Source: Plantactinospora mayteni (lineage in GTDB: Bacteria > Actinomycetota > Actinomycetes > Mycobacteriales > Micromonosporaceae). From it: 64,000 bases of DNA. Positions 8,291-15,787 of this stretch are shown here, in pieces (the stretch's first letter is position 1; every line of letters begins with the position of its first letter). Location: the NCBI RefSeq assembly GCF_016862935.1, contig NZ_BONX01000002.1:310001-374000 (forward strand), written 5' to 3'. The translations under genes and the position numbers were made by a program. Below the pieces are notes generated by a model. That model was given only the letters and a program-made list of their open reading frames with translations, did not search any database and was not told the DNA's origin.

Positions 8291-8965
8291 ATGACCAAGA
8301 CGACGACAGTACGCCGAGCCGAGCTGGACGACGCTCGAGCGATCGCCAAAACGGTGGGCCGGGCCGGGTGGGACGAGGCGGTGTTCAGCTGGGTGGTGCC
8401 GGACGAGAGCGCCCGCTGGGCGTGTGTGCAGGCGTGGGTCGAGTTCGCGGCGGACTGGGTCGGCGGAGTGCTGGAGGCCGGCGAGATCCTGCTGGCCGGC
8501 GACGACCCGGCCGAGATCGGTGGCCTGTCGGTGTGGGAGTTCCGTGACGCCGGCCGGGCCGGGTCACCGGCCATCGCCGACCAGGCCCGGGACGACCAGC
8601 AGGCCGCCTTCGTCGCCCGGACCTACGGCCCGTACGCGCCCCGGATGGCCCTGGTCGGCGAGCTGATCGCGGCCCGCCACCCCGACCGGGAACCGCACTG
8701 GTATCTCCAGCAGATGGCGGTGCTGCCCGCGCTGCGCGGCCGAGGGCTCGGCGGCGCCATGCTGCGGCACCAGCTCGTCCGGGTCGACGCCGACGGGATC
8801 GGCTGCTATCTGGAGGCGAGCACCCCACGCAACCGCGCACTCTACGAGCGGTACGGCTTCCGAGCCCAGGGCGAACCCATCCGATTGCCGGATGACGGCC
8901 CGGCACTCCAGCCGATGTGGCGGGATCCCCGGCCCGTCCCCGGTCCTGCTCAGCCGCCCTCGTAG
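8291..8965 (+). CDS. GNAT-family N-acetyltransferase
   Basis: The 224-residue protein has a GNAT acetyl-CoA site, QMAVLPALRGRGLGGAMLRHQL (residues about 139-160), where RGRGLGG is the pyrophosphate-binding motif A. CYLEASTPRNRALYERYGFR is the C-terminal motif B region. It would transfer an acetyl group to an amine in the cytoplasm; the substrate is unknown. GAGGTG precedes the ATG. The gene is divergent from the TetR-HxlR regulator, so control by that regulator is plausible. Its 3' end overlaps the convergent DMT transporter gene by 16 bp. Confidence 0.85.
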   Translation: MTKTTTVRRAELDDARAIAKTVGRAGWDEAVFSWVVPDESARWACVQAWVEFAADWVGGVLEAGEILLAGDDPAEIGGLSVWEFRDAGRAGSPAIADQARDDQQAAFVARTYGPYAPRMALVGELIAARHPDREPHWYLQQMAVLPALRGRGLGGAMLRHQLVRVDADGIGCYLEASTPRNRALYERYGFRAQGEPIRLPDDGPALQPMWRDPRPVPGPAQPPS

Positions 8966-9810
8966 CCTTCCCGGCCGGTGGACCGGGTACTGGCCAGCCA
9001 GATCCCGAAGCCCATGGCGAGGATGGCGGGCACCTCGATCAGGAGCCGTAGCCCGCCGAACGACAGCGTCTCGTGGAACACCGTCACCCCGATGACGATG
9101 CTGGACACCGGGTCGACCAGGGTGATCGAGGTGAGCGGCGCGGCCAGCGGACCGTTCTGGAAGGCGTTCTGGTTCAGCGCCACCGAGGTGAACCCGACCA
9201 GGGCCAGCACGTACAGGTGCCAGTCGGTCAGCGTCGAGAGCGGGTCGACGCTGACCCGGTCGGCGACGGACTTCAGCAGCGACGCGGTGGCGGCGTAGAG
9301 CAGCCCGCTGGCGATCCCGAGCAGCGTTCCCCGGGCGGCCCCGGTGGCCCGGTGGGCGAGGAGCAGGCAGATCCCGACCAGGGTGCCGCCGATCAGCGCT
9401 ACTCCGAGCCAGCCCATCAGGGACGGCTGGGCCACCCCCGCCCGGGGCCGGGCCGCGCCGAGGAAGGCGGCGAGCCCGAAGACACAGGCGGCGACCGCGG
9501 TGACGTCCCGGGGATGCGGCCTCCGGTGGTCGAGGGCCGCCTCCAGCGGGATCGCCAGGAACATCCCGCTGATCAGCAGCGGCTGGATCAGGGTCAGCGG
9601 CCCGAACCGGAGGGCGAGCGCCTGTAGGGCCGTACCGGTGAAGTCGGGGATCTTGGCGAGCAGCCAGCTCTTCCGGCGCAGCAGCCGGATGAACAACCGT
9701 GGATCGGCCGTACCGTGCTGCGGTTCCCGTCGCGCGGCGCGCTGTTGCAGGGCGGCCCCGAAGGCGAAGCAGACGGCCGAGCCGAGCGCCAGCGCGACCG
9801 CCGCGATCAC
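8950..9810 (-). CDS. DMT (EamA-like) superfamily membrane transporter
   Basis: About 286 residues contain nine or ten hydrophobic helices in two repeats, for example VAACVFGLAAFLGAARP and the late DPVSSIVIGVTVFHETLSFGG motif typical of DMT carriers, where a conserved Pro-rich start and an FxE element close the second repeat. The substrate is unknown; relatives export amino acids or metabolites. The start is uncertain: GTG at 9810 places the first helix at the N-terminus, while an in-frame TTG at 9858 would add 16 residues without a visible ribosome site. It converges on and overlaps the GNAT gene. Confidence 0.8.
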   Translation of the reverse strand: MIAAVALALGSAVCFAFGAALQQRAARREPQHGTADPRLFIRLLRRKSWLLAKIPDFTGTALQALALRFGPLTLIQPLLISGMFLAIPLEAALDHRRPHPRDVTAVAACVFGLAAFLGAARPRAGVAQPSLMGWLGVALIGGTLVGICLLLAHRATGAARGTLLGIASGLLYAATASLLKSVADRVSVDPLSTLTDWHLYVLALVGFTSVALNQNAFQNGPLAAPLTSITLVDPVSSIVIGVTVFHETLSFGGLRLLIEVPAILAMGFGIWLASTRSTGREGYEGG

Positions 9811-9986
9811 GCGGCGGTCCCGGCTCCGGAGGGCGGCCCATGCTTCGTACCCACACAACTACGCTACGTGTTGAGATCGCCGCTCACGGACGGATCCGGG
9901 GGCCGGTGGTCCAGCCTCCTCGCCCGTACCGTTCGAGCCGGAACGGCGACGGTGCCCGGACCGACCGGGAGAGCTTCCCGGCCCGT

Positions 9987-10056
9987 CCGAGCACCGTCAC
10001 ACCGAGCACCGTCAGACCGAGCACCGTCACGCCGAGTACCGTCACGCCGAGTACCG
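9987..10056. repeat. 15-bp tandem repeat, about 4.6 copies
   Basis: Consecutive 15-bp units begin at 9987, 10002, 10017, 10032 and 10047 (partial), with consensus CCGAGYACCGTCACR and at most two differences between neighbours. It lies in the 314-bp space between the DMT transporter start and the stop of the ABC ATPase gene. Nothing else is recognisable in that space. Confidence 0.85.
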
Positions 10057-10124
10057 GGCATTGGCCACCCGCCCCGCCTCGGCCGGCGCGGCGGCGGGCC
10101 GGTAGCCGCGGTCCGCCTCCCGGG

Positions 10125-11333
10125 TCAGGAGGCGAGCGCTCCGGCGGCCCGCCCCTCGTGCAGGGTGAGGTTGCGGCCGTTCGACGGGTCGAACAGGTGG
10201 ATCTTCTCCAGGTTGAACCAGAGCCGCCGATTCTCCCCCTCCGCGACGGTGGACTCCGCCGACAGCCGGGTCACCAGGTTCGCCGCACCGCCGCCGAACC
10301 CGTCGGCCCCCACGTCGGCGGCGAGTTCCTCCAGCTCCGCCGCGCTGGCCCGCTCACCGGAGACGGTCAGATAGACGTACTTGTCGGAGCCCATCGACTC
10401 GACGATCTCGACCGGCGCCTCGAACTCCGTCCCCCGCCCCCGGGTCTGCTCGTCGACCAGCCCGGCGTCCTCGAAATGCTCGGGACGGATGCCGAGGATC
10501 AGCTCCCGGGGAGCGTCCTCGGCCGCCAGCTCGCGCCGGAGCCGGTCGCCGAGGGGTACGTCGCCGACCGCCGTCCGCAGCCTCTCCTCCTCGACGGCGG
10601 CGTGCAGGAAGTTCATCGACGGCGAGCCGATGAACCCGGCGACGAAGAGGTTCGCCGGGTGGTCGTACAGCTCCTGGGGCGGGCCGATCTGCTGCACCGC
10701 ACCGCCCCGCATGATCACCACCCGGTCGCCGAGGGTCATCGCCTCGGTCTGGTCGTGCGTGACGTACACCGTCGTGGTGCCGAGCTGCTTCTGCAACCGG
10801 GACACCACGGTACGCATCTGCACCCGCAACTTCGCGTCCAGGTTGGAGAGCGGCTCGTCCATCAGGAACGCCTTCGGGCTGCGTACGATCGCCCGCCCCA
10901 TCGCCACCCGCTGGCGCTGCCCACCGGAGAGGTTCGCCGGCTTGCGGTCCAGCAGCGGGGTCAGCTCCAGCACCTTGGCCGCCTCGGCCACCTTCTGCTC
11001 GATGGTCGCCCTGTCCAGCTTGGCGAGCCGGAGCGGGAACGCCATGTTCTCCCGCACGGTCATGTTCGGATAGAGGGCGTACGACTGGAAGACCATCGCG
11101 ATGTCCCGGTCCCGGGGCGCCCTGTCATTGACCCGTTCCCCGTCGATGCGCAGCTCGCCGGAGCTGATGTCCTCCAGTCCGGCGATCATGTTGAGAGTGG
11201 TCGACTTCCCGCAGCCCGACGGGCCGACCAGGATCACGAACTCGCCGTCGGCGATCTCCAGGTCGACGTCCCGGACCGCGACCGTCCCGTCCGGGAAACT
11301 CTTGCTCACCTTGTCCAGCACGATGTCAGCCAC
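10125..11333 (-). CDS. sugar ABC transporter ATP-binding protein (MsmX/UgpC/SugC type)
   Basis: The 402-residue ATPase has Walker A GPSGCGKST (about 38-46), the Q-loop VFQSYALYPNMTV, the signature LSGGQRQRVAMGRA, Walker B AFLMDEPLSNLDAKLR and the switch THDQ. The roughly 140-residue C-terminal TOBE/regulatory extension (ILGIRPEHF) is typical of ATPases for carbohydrate importers. It would drive import through the two permeases encoded just upstream, the nearer one only 7 bp away. The order binding protein, permease, permease, ATPase matches the LpqY-SugABC trehalose system and many oligosaccharide importers, so the substrate is a sugar not further identified. A loose Gly-Ala-rich insertion lies near residue 335. 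Confidence 0.93.
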   Translation of the reverse strand: MADIVLDKVSKSFPDGTVAVRDVDLEIADGEFVILVGPSGCGKSTTLNMIAGLEDISSGELRIDGERVNDRAPRDRDIAMVFQSYALYPNMTVRENMAFPLRLAKLDRATIEQKVAEAAKVLELTPLLDRKPANLSGGQRQRVAMGRAIVRSPKAFLMDEPLSNLDAKLRVQMRTVVSRLQKQLGTTTVYVTHDQTEAMTLGDRVVIMRGGAVQQIGPPQELYDHPANLFVAGFIGSPSMNFLHAAVEEERLRTAVGDVPLGDRLRRELAAEDAPRELILGIRPEHFEDAGLVDEQTRGRGTEFEAPVEIVESMGSDKYVYLTVSGERASAAELEELAADVGADGFGGGAANLVTRLSAESTVAEGENRRLWFNLEKIHLFDPSNGRNLTLHEGRAAGALAS

Positions 11334-11340
11334 TGCGACC

Positions 11341-12180
11341 TCACCCCTTGACGGCGCCGGACGTCAGGCCCGACACGATGCGACGCTGGAAGAACAGCAC
11401 GAACAGAATGATCGGAATCGTGATCACCACGGCGGCGGCACAGATCGCCCCGGTCGGGTCCTCGAACTGCGACTCCCCGGTGAAGAACGACAGCGCCACC
11501 GGTACCGTGCGGGACCGCTCGGTGGAGGTCAGCGAGATCGCGAAGAGGAAGTCGTTCCAGCAGAAGATGAAGACCAGGATCGCGGTGGTGAAGACCCCGG
11601 GCGCGGCCAGCGGGGCGATCACCCGGCGGAACGCCTGCCCGGAGGTGGCGCCGTCCATCTTGGCGGCCTTCTCCAGGTCCCACGGGATCTGCTTGAAGAA
11701 CGCCGACAGCGTGTAGATGGCCAGCGGCAGCGAGAAGGTGATGTACGGCAGGATCAGCCCCGGCCAGGTGTCGAAGAGCCCGAGCGACCGCTCGATCTCG
11801 AACAGCGGCGAGACGAGCGAGACCTGCGGAAACATCGCGATCAGCAGGGAGACGCCGACCAGCGCCTTCTTCCCCGGAAAGTCCAGCCGGGCCACCGCGT
11901 ACGCGGCCATGGTGCCGAGCACCACCGCGACGGCGGTGGCGATCAGGGCGATCCCGATCGAGTTACCCAGGGCCCGGACGAACTGGTTGGTGGAGAAGAT
12001 CGTGCGGTAGTTGTCGAGGGTCCACTCCCGGGGGACGAAGTTGCCGTCGGTGAGCGTGCCGGTGGTCTTGAACGACAGCGACGCGATCCAGAGCACCGGG
12101 ACCAGCGCGAAGACCACCACCACGACGTCCAGCAGTCCCCACCGCCACTTCGCCGCGACGGTGGTGTCACTGGCGGCCAT
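11341..12180 (-). CDS. carbohydrate ABC transporter permease (SugB/MalG type)
   Basis: The 279-residue inner-membrane protein has six predicted helices and the EAA loop [20 protein letters not shown] (residues about 178-197) that docks to the ATPase. It ends [18 protein letters not shown], the standard ending of MalG-type permeases. It acts with the neighbouring permease as a heterodimeric channel. The ATPase gene follows 7 bp downstream. The 114 bp before its start contain two copies of a 51-bp repeat, which may uncouple its translation from the upstream permease gene. Confidence 0.93.
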   Translation of the reverse strand: MAASDTTVAAKWRWGLLDVVVVVFALVPVLWIASLSFKTTGTLTDGNFVPREWTLDNYRTIFSTNQFVRALGNSIGIALIATAVAVVLGTMAAYAVARLDFPGKKALVGVSLLIAMFPQVSLVSPLFEIERSLGLFDTWPGLILPYITFSLPLAIYTLSAFFKQIPWDLEKAAKMDGATSGQAFRRVIAPLAAPGVFTTAILVFIFCWNDFLFAISLTSTERSRTVPVALSFFTGESQFEDPTGAICAAAVVITIPIILFVLFFQRRIVSGLTSGAVKG

Positions 12181-12189
12181 CAGAGTCTC

Positions 12190-12299
12190 CTTTCGTTCGC
12201 GACTGCGGTACTCCGCTTCGCTGCATTCCTCGCGCTCACCAGAGCCTTCTTTCGTTCGCGACTGCGGTACTCCGCTTCGCTGCGTTCCTCGCGCTCACC
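12190..12299. repeat. two 51-bp copies of a dispersed-looking repeat between the permease genes
   Basis: Copies at 12190-12240 and 12249-12299 differ by one base (A/G). Each runs from CTTTCGTTCGCGACTGCGG to CTCGCGCTCACC, and the reverse strand translates as [16 protein letters not shown], a peptide often seen as an artefact at gene starts in Micromonospora-like genomes. The TGA stop of the upstream permease gene (12295-12297) lies inside the second copy. Genome-wide abundance is from general knowledge and cannot be verified here. Confidence 0.85.
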
Positions 12300-13275
12300 G
12301 GCGGCCTCCCTCGTCGGTGCTGCCCGGGGCAGCGGTGCCGAACAGCTTCACGAAGACGAACGCGATGATCGCCACGGCCAGGAAGATCAGCACCGACATG
12401 GTCGACCCGATCCCGAGGTTGAGCCCACGGATCAGGTTGTTGTAGGCGAGCATCGACACCGACGACGTCTCGTTCGCCCCGGCCGTCAACACGAAGATGT
12501 TGTCGAAGACCCGGAACGCGTCCAGGGTGCGGAACAGCAGCGCCACCAGGATCGCCGGCTTCATCACCGGCAGCATTACCCTGGTGAACCGCTGCCACGC
12601 GGTGGCGCCGTCCATCGAGGCCGCCTTGAGCAGGTCCTCCGGTACGAGTGCCAGGCCGGCCATCAGCAGCAGCGCCATGAACGGGGTGGTCTTCCAGATC
12701 TCCGCCAGCATGATGATCGCCAGCGCGCTGGCCCGCTCGGTCAGCGGCGCCCCCTCGCCGAAGAGGGTGGCCAGGTATCCGGTGCCGGGCGTCCAGGCGT
12801 ACCGCCAGGAGAAGGCCGCGACGACGGTGACGATGCCGTACGGGATCAGCGCCGAGGTGCGGACCAGTCCGCGCCCGACGATGGTCCGGTGCATCACGAC
12901 GGCGAGTCCCATGCCCAGCACCAGTTCGACGGCGACCGTCACGACGGTGATCAGCATGGTCACCCCGAACGCGGTCCACCAGTAGTCGTTGGTGAGCACC
13001 GTGACGTAGTTGGCCAGCCCGACGAACTCCCGCTCGTCCGGGAACTTGAGGTCGAAGCGCTGCAACGACAGCCAGACCGAGTAGAGGATCGGATAGGCGG
13101 TCACCGCCAGCATCACCAGCGCGGCCGGGGCGCAGAGCAGCCAACCCAACCGGCGCTCGGCCCGCTTCCCCTCGCTCAGTGTCGGCCGACCAACCCGGCC
13201 GCGCCGGGGCGCCGGCACCGCGCCGGTCGGACCGGCCCGGTCCACGGCGGTCGCGGTCTCGGTCTCCGTACTCAC
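12295..13275 (-). CDS. carbohydrate ABC transporter permease (SugA/MalF type)
   Basis: This 326-residue permease begins with a cytoplasmic leader (about 50 residues), then WLLCAPAALVMLAVTAYPILYSVWLSL as helix 1 and five more helices. The EAA loop is KAASMDGATAWQRFTRVMLP (residues about 221-240). The GTG start at 13275 overlaps the TGA of the binding-protein gene in a GTGA junction, so the two are translationally coupled. It pairs with the 279-residue permease. Its stop codon lies in the second copy of the 51-bp repeat, so the original 3' end may have been changed by repeat insertion. Confidence 0.92.
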   Translation of the reverse strand: MSTETETATAVDRAGPTGAVPAPRRGRVGRPTLSEGKRAERRLGWLLCAPAALVMLAVTAYPILYSVWLSLQRFDLKFPDEREFVGLANYVTVLTNDYWWTAFGVTMLITVVTVAVELVLGMGLAVVMHRTIVGRGLVRTSALIPYGIVTVVAAFSWRYAWTPGTGYLATLFGEGAPLTERASALAIIMLAEIWKTTPFMALLLMAGLALVPEDLLKAASMDGATAWQRFTRVMLPVMKPAILVALLFRTLDAFRVFDNIFVLTAGANETSSVSMLAYNNLIRGLNLGIGSTMSVLIFLAVAIIAFVFVKLFGTAAPGSTDEGGRR

Positions 13276-14558
13276 GGCAGCACCCCCTTGGAATCGAGCG
13301 CGTCCTGCGTCGCCTTCCGCATCCGGTCCGCGGTCCGCTCCGGGTCGATCGACGACGGCGGGGAGAGCGTCGCCGACAGCACCGTCGAGATGTTCTGGTA
13401 CGCCGGGCTGCGCGGCCGGGTCGCCGGATCCTTCAGCTCCTCGAGGATGGTGTCCCGCATCGGGTACGCCTCGGCCATCTCCGGCTCGGCGTAGACGCTC
13501 TCGATGGTCGGCGGCACCCCGTCGTTGATCGCGGAGAACTTCTGGTGCTCCGCGTCCCGCAGGCAGGCCGCGGCGTCGAAGGACTCGTCGGGGTGCCGGG
13601 AGTACCGGCTGATCCCCAGGTTGAACCCGCCGATCGTCACCTTGCTCGGTGAGCCCGGGTGTACGCCCGGATAGCGCGCCCACTTCACCTTCTTCGCCAG
13701 TTCCGGGTCGGCCTCCTGCATCGCCGGGTAGACGAACGGCCAGTTGAGCTGGAACGCGCCCGCCCCGGACTGGAAGTCGAGCCGGGCCTGGTCCTCGATG
13801 GTGTTCGAGAAGGAGGAGGTGGTCACCCCGGCGGTGGCGAAGTTCCGCAGCACCTCCAGCGCCCGTACGGCACCGTCGTCGAAGACCGCCCGGCTGCCGT
13901 CGTCGTTGATGATCTTGCCGCCGGCGCTGGCCACCAGGGTGTTGTAGAGGACGACCAGTCCCTCGTACTGGGCGCCCATGGTGACCACCCGGTACGGCTG
14001 GCCCCGCCCCCGAAGTTCCTGGGCCATCCGGATCATCTCGTCCCAGGTACCCGGCGGCTGTGGCACCAGGTCGGCGCGGTACCAGAGCAGTTGCACGTTG
14101 GTGTTCTTCGGCGCGGCGTAGAGCTTCCCCTCGTAGCGGGCGGTCTCCAGCGGGCCGGCCAGGGTGCCGCGCTCGGCCTCGGCCCGACGCTCGCCGGTCC
14201 ACTCCAGCAGCCAGCCGGCGCTGGCGAACTCCTGGGTCCAGGTCACGTCCAGGCCCAGGATGTCCATCCCCGAGTCCTCGGCGGCGAGCCGGCGGACCAA
14301 CTGCACCCGCTGCTCGTCGGCGGCCCGGGGCAGCACCCGGTACGCGATCCGGTACCGCCCGCCCGCCTTCGTGTTGCAGTCGTCGACCACCTTCTGGATG
14401 TTCTGCTCGGTGGTGTAGTAGAGGTTGATCGTCGGGATGCCGCCGTCGTCCCCGGAGCCGCAGGCGGCGAGCGGCGCCAGCAGGGTCAGCACGGTCAGCG
14501 CCGCCGCCAGCCGGAACCGGGGAGGCCGGCCCGGACCACTCCGCTCGGGCTCAGCCAT
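13272..14558 (-). CDS. extracellular sugar-binding lipoprotein of the ABC importer (LpqY-like)
   Basis: The preferred start at 14558 gives 428 residues with a lipoprotein signal peptide: Arg-rich n-region, hydrophobic core LAAALTVLTLLAPL and lipobox LAAC with Cys33. The mature protein has the family 1 solute-binding fold (GLDVTWTQEFASAGWL, AAPKNTNVQLLWYR, GGFNLGISRYSRHPDESF). Anchored outside the membrane, it would deliver a sugar to the coupled permeases. An open frame extends upstream to 14690, but that stretch is three degenerate 45-bp repeats translating to Thr-Trp-Ala-Gly-rich sequence before the signal peptide, so it is judged non-coding. No LacI or ROK regulator is adjacent. Confidence 0.9.
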   Translation of the reverse strand: MAEPERSGPGRPPRFRLAAALTVLTLLAPLAACGSGDDGGIPTINLYYTTEQNIQKVVDDCNTKAGGRYRIAYRVLPRAADEQRVQLVRRLAAEDSGMDILGLDVTWTQEFASAGWLLEWTGERRAEAERGTLAGPLETARYEGKLYAAPKNTNVQLLWYRADLVPQPPGTWDEMIRMAQELRGRGQPYRVVTMGAQYEGLVVLYNTLVASAGGKIINDDGSRAVFDDGAVRALEVLRNFATAGVTTSSFSNTIEDQARLDFQSGAGAFQLNWPFVYPAMQEADPELAKKVKWARYPGVHPGSPSKVTIGGFNLGISRYSRHPDESFDAAACLRDAEHQKFSAINDGVPPTIESVYAEPEMAEAYPMRDTILEELKDPATRPRSPAYQNISTVLSATLSPPSSIDPERTADRMRKATQDALDSKGVLP

Positions 14559-14561
14559 GTC

Positions 14562-14690
14562 GCCGCCCCGCTCTCCTCCCGACCGCCCCGCCCAGGTCGG
14601 CGTCTCGCCGCCCCGCTCTCCTCCCGACCGCGCCCACGTCGGCGTCTCGGCGCGCCGGCCTCCTCCCGGCCGTCCCGCCCACGTCGGCAT
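14562..14690. repeat. three tandem ~43-45-bp repeats upstream of the binding-protein gene
   Basis: Units at 14562-14606, 14607-14648 and 14649-14690 share CGCTCTCCTCCCGACCG and end in a CCCACGTCGGCGTCTC-like segment. They lie immediately before the start codon of the binding-protein gene, on the promoter side. Confidence 0.75.
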
Positions 14691-15133
14691 CCGCCGACCG
14701 TGACCGCCGGCGGCAGCCCGCCGACCGCCCGTCGCGCACCTGGTGACCGCTCATCGCGCCGACCCTCCCTCGTGACGGCCGGGGCGGAGACCGTCCCGGC
14801 ACACGGCGAAAGCACCCCGCCTCCGGCCACAGGCGAACCGCCGGACCGGGCGTGGGTGTCGAACATCCCCACTGCCCAGCCGCCCACCGGCCGAAACATC
14901 GACAAACTTCAGCGCCACCGCGCCCGGACCGTGCCCCGGGAGGCGGATCCCGGTCCACTGTGGTATTCCCGGCGGCCGAGCCCTCCGCTACCGTGGGTGC
15001 TACCTCCGGCGCCAGCAGGTCGCCGTCGATGCCGACACGCTCCCGGACCGGCCCACGTCGCCCGGTCGGGCGCGTCCCGGCCCGGACCGTCCCGAGCGGC
15101 AGGTTCCGAAAGGCGAAACGCGCCCCGTCCCCG
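14691..15133. other. intergenic region without a recognisable gene
   Basis: This spacer separates the divergent sugar-importer operon and the small RusA-like gene, so it must hold at least two promoters. I see no convincing sigma-70-type promoter pair and no CRP-like or LacI-like palindrome. Open frames here lack actinobacterial codon bias and ribosome sites. Confidence 0.5.
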
Positions 15134-15152
15134 CGATCCTTCGGCAGGATCG
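15134..15152. promoter_or_regulatory. perfect 7-5-7 inverted repeat before a small gene
   Basis: CGATCCT (15134-15140) and AGGATCG (15146-15152) are exact inverted arms around TCGGC. The element ends eight bases before the strong ribosome site AGGAGG (15161-15166) of the gene at 15174, so it could be an operator or an mRNA hairpin controlling translation. Confidence 0.55.
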
Positions 15153-15173
15153 TCTGCAAGAGGAGGTGCCGCC

Positions 15174-15605
15174 GTGCAAAATACCCGGACGCTCACCCTG
15201 TCCTTCGAGGTCAACGGGCCACCGCCGGTCAGGACCGAAGCACTGTCGATCTTCGCGGCCGGACACCGGCAGGCCGCCCGGGTCCGTACGCTGCTCCAGG
15301 CCGCCTGCGCCGCGGCACAGCGCAGCGGCTGGACGGCGTTGACCGAGCCGGTCGCCCTGGAGATCGTGCTGCGCAGCCCGCCGGGTCGACGGACCTCCGA
15401 CGCGGCGACCCTGATCGGCGGGATCGGCGCCGTGCTCCAGGACAAGAAGCGGGCCGCCGACATCGGCCTCGCCCACCTCGGGGTACTCGCCGACGTCGCG
15501 CTCTACGTGGACGACCGCCAGGTCCAGCAGATCTCCTACCGGGAGGAGCCGGCCGAGGAGATGTCGTACGTGGTTCGGGTGACCAGCCTGCCGCCCGTGG
15601 TTTGA
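15174..15605 (+). CDS. small protein with weak RusA-like features
   Basis: This 143-residue soluble protein begins at a GTG with AGGAGG seven bases upstream. It opens with TLSFEVNGPPPVRTEA and later has LEIVLRSPPGRRTSDAATLIGGIGAVLQ and a C-terminal ALYVDDRQVQQISYREEP. The order of an N-terminal strand with NGPPP, an RR-x-x-D helix and a DD-x-Q-V turn resembles RusA Holliday-junction resolvases, in which paired acidic residues bind metal. The spacing is not a confident match and no recombination genes are near. It is safest to call it a hypothetical protein. Confidence 0.7.
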   Translation: MQNTRTLTLSFEVNGPPPVRTEALSIFAAGHRQAARVRTLLQAACAAAQRSGWTALTEPVALEIVLRSPPGRRTSDAATLIGGIGAVLQDKKRAADIGLAHLGVLADVALYVDDRQVQQISYREEPAEEMSYVVRVTSLPPVV

Positions 15606-15787
15606 CCCGCGCACCGACGGGACGCCTCCGGATCCCGCTGACCCGCGCCCCGACCTGCCGAAGACCGACGCATGCCGGCGTACCGGCGCTGGCCGTGGGC
15701 GTCCGGCCTCCGTACACTCAGTGCGCCGTCACGGCCGACCGTGCCCGTCGCCTGCACCGGATCCGGTCGATCTCTACGGGAGGCCCA

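Noticed and set aside
14559-14690. N-terminal extension of the sugar-binding protein
   Set aside because: It would place repetitive Thr-Trp-Ala-Gly sequence before a good lipoprotein signal peptide, and is explained by tandem repeats.
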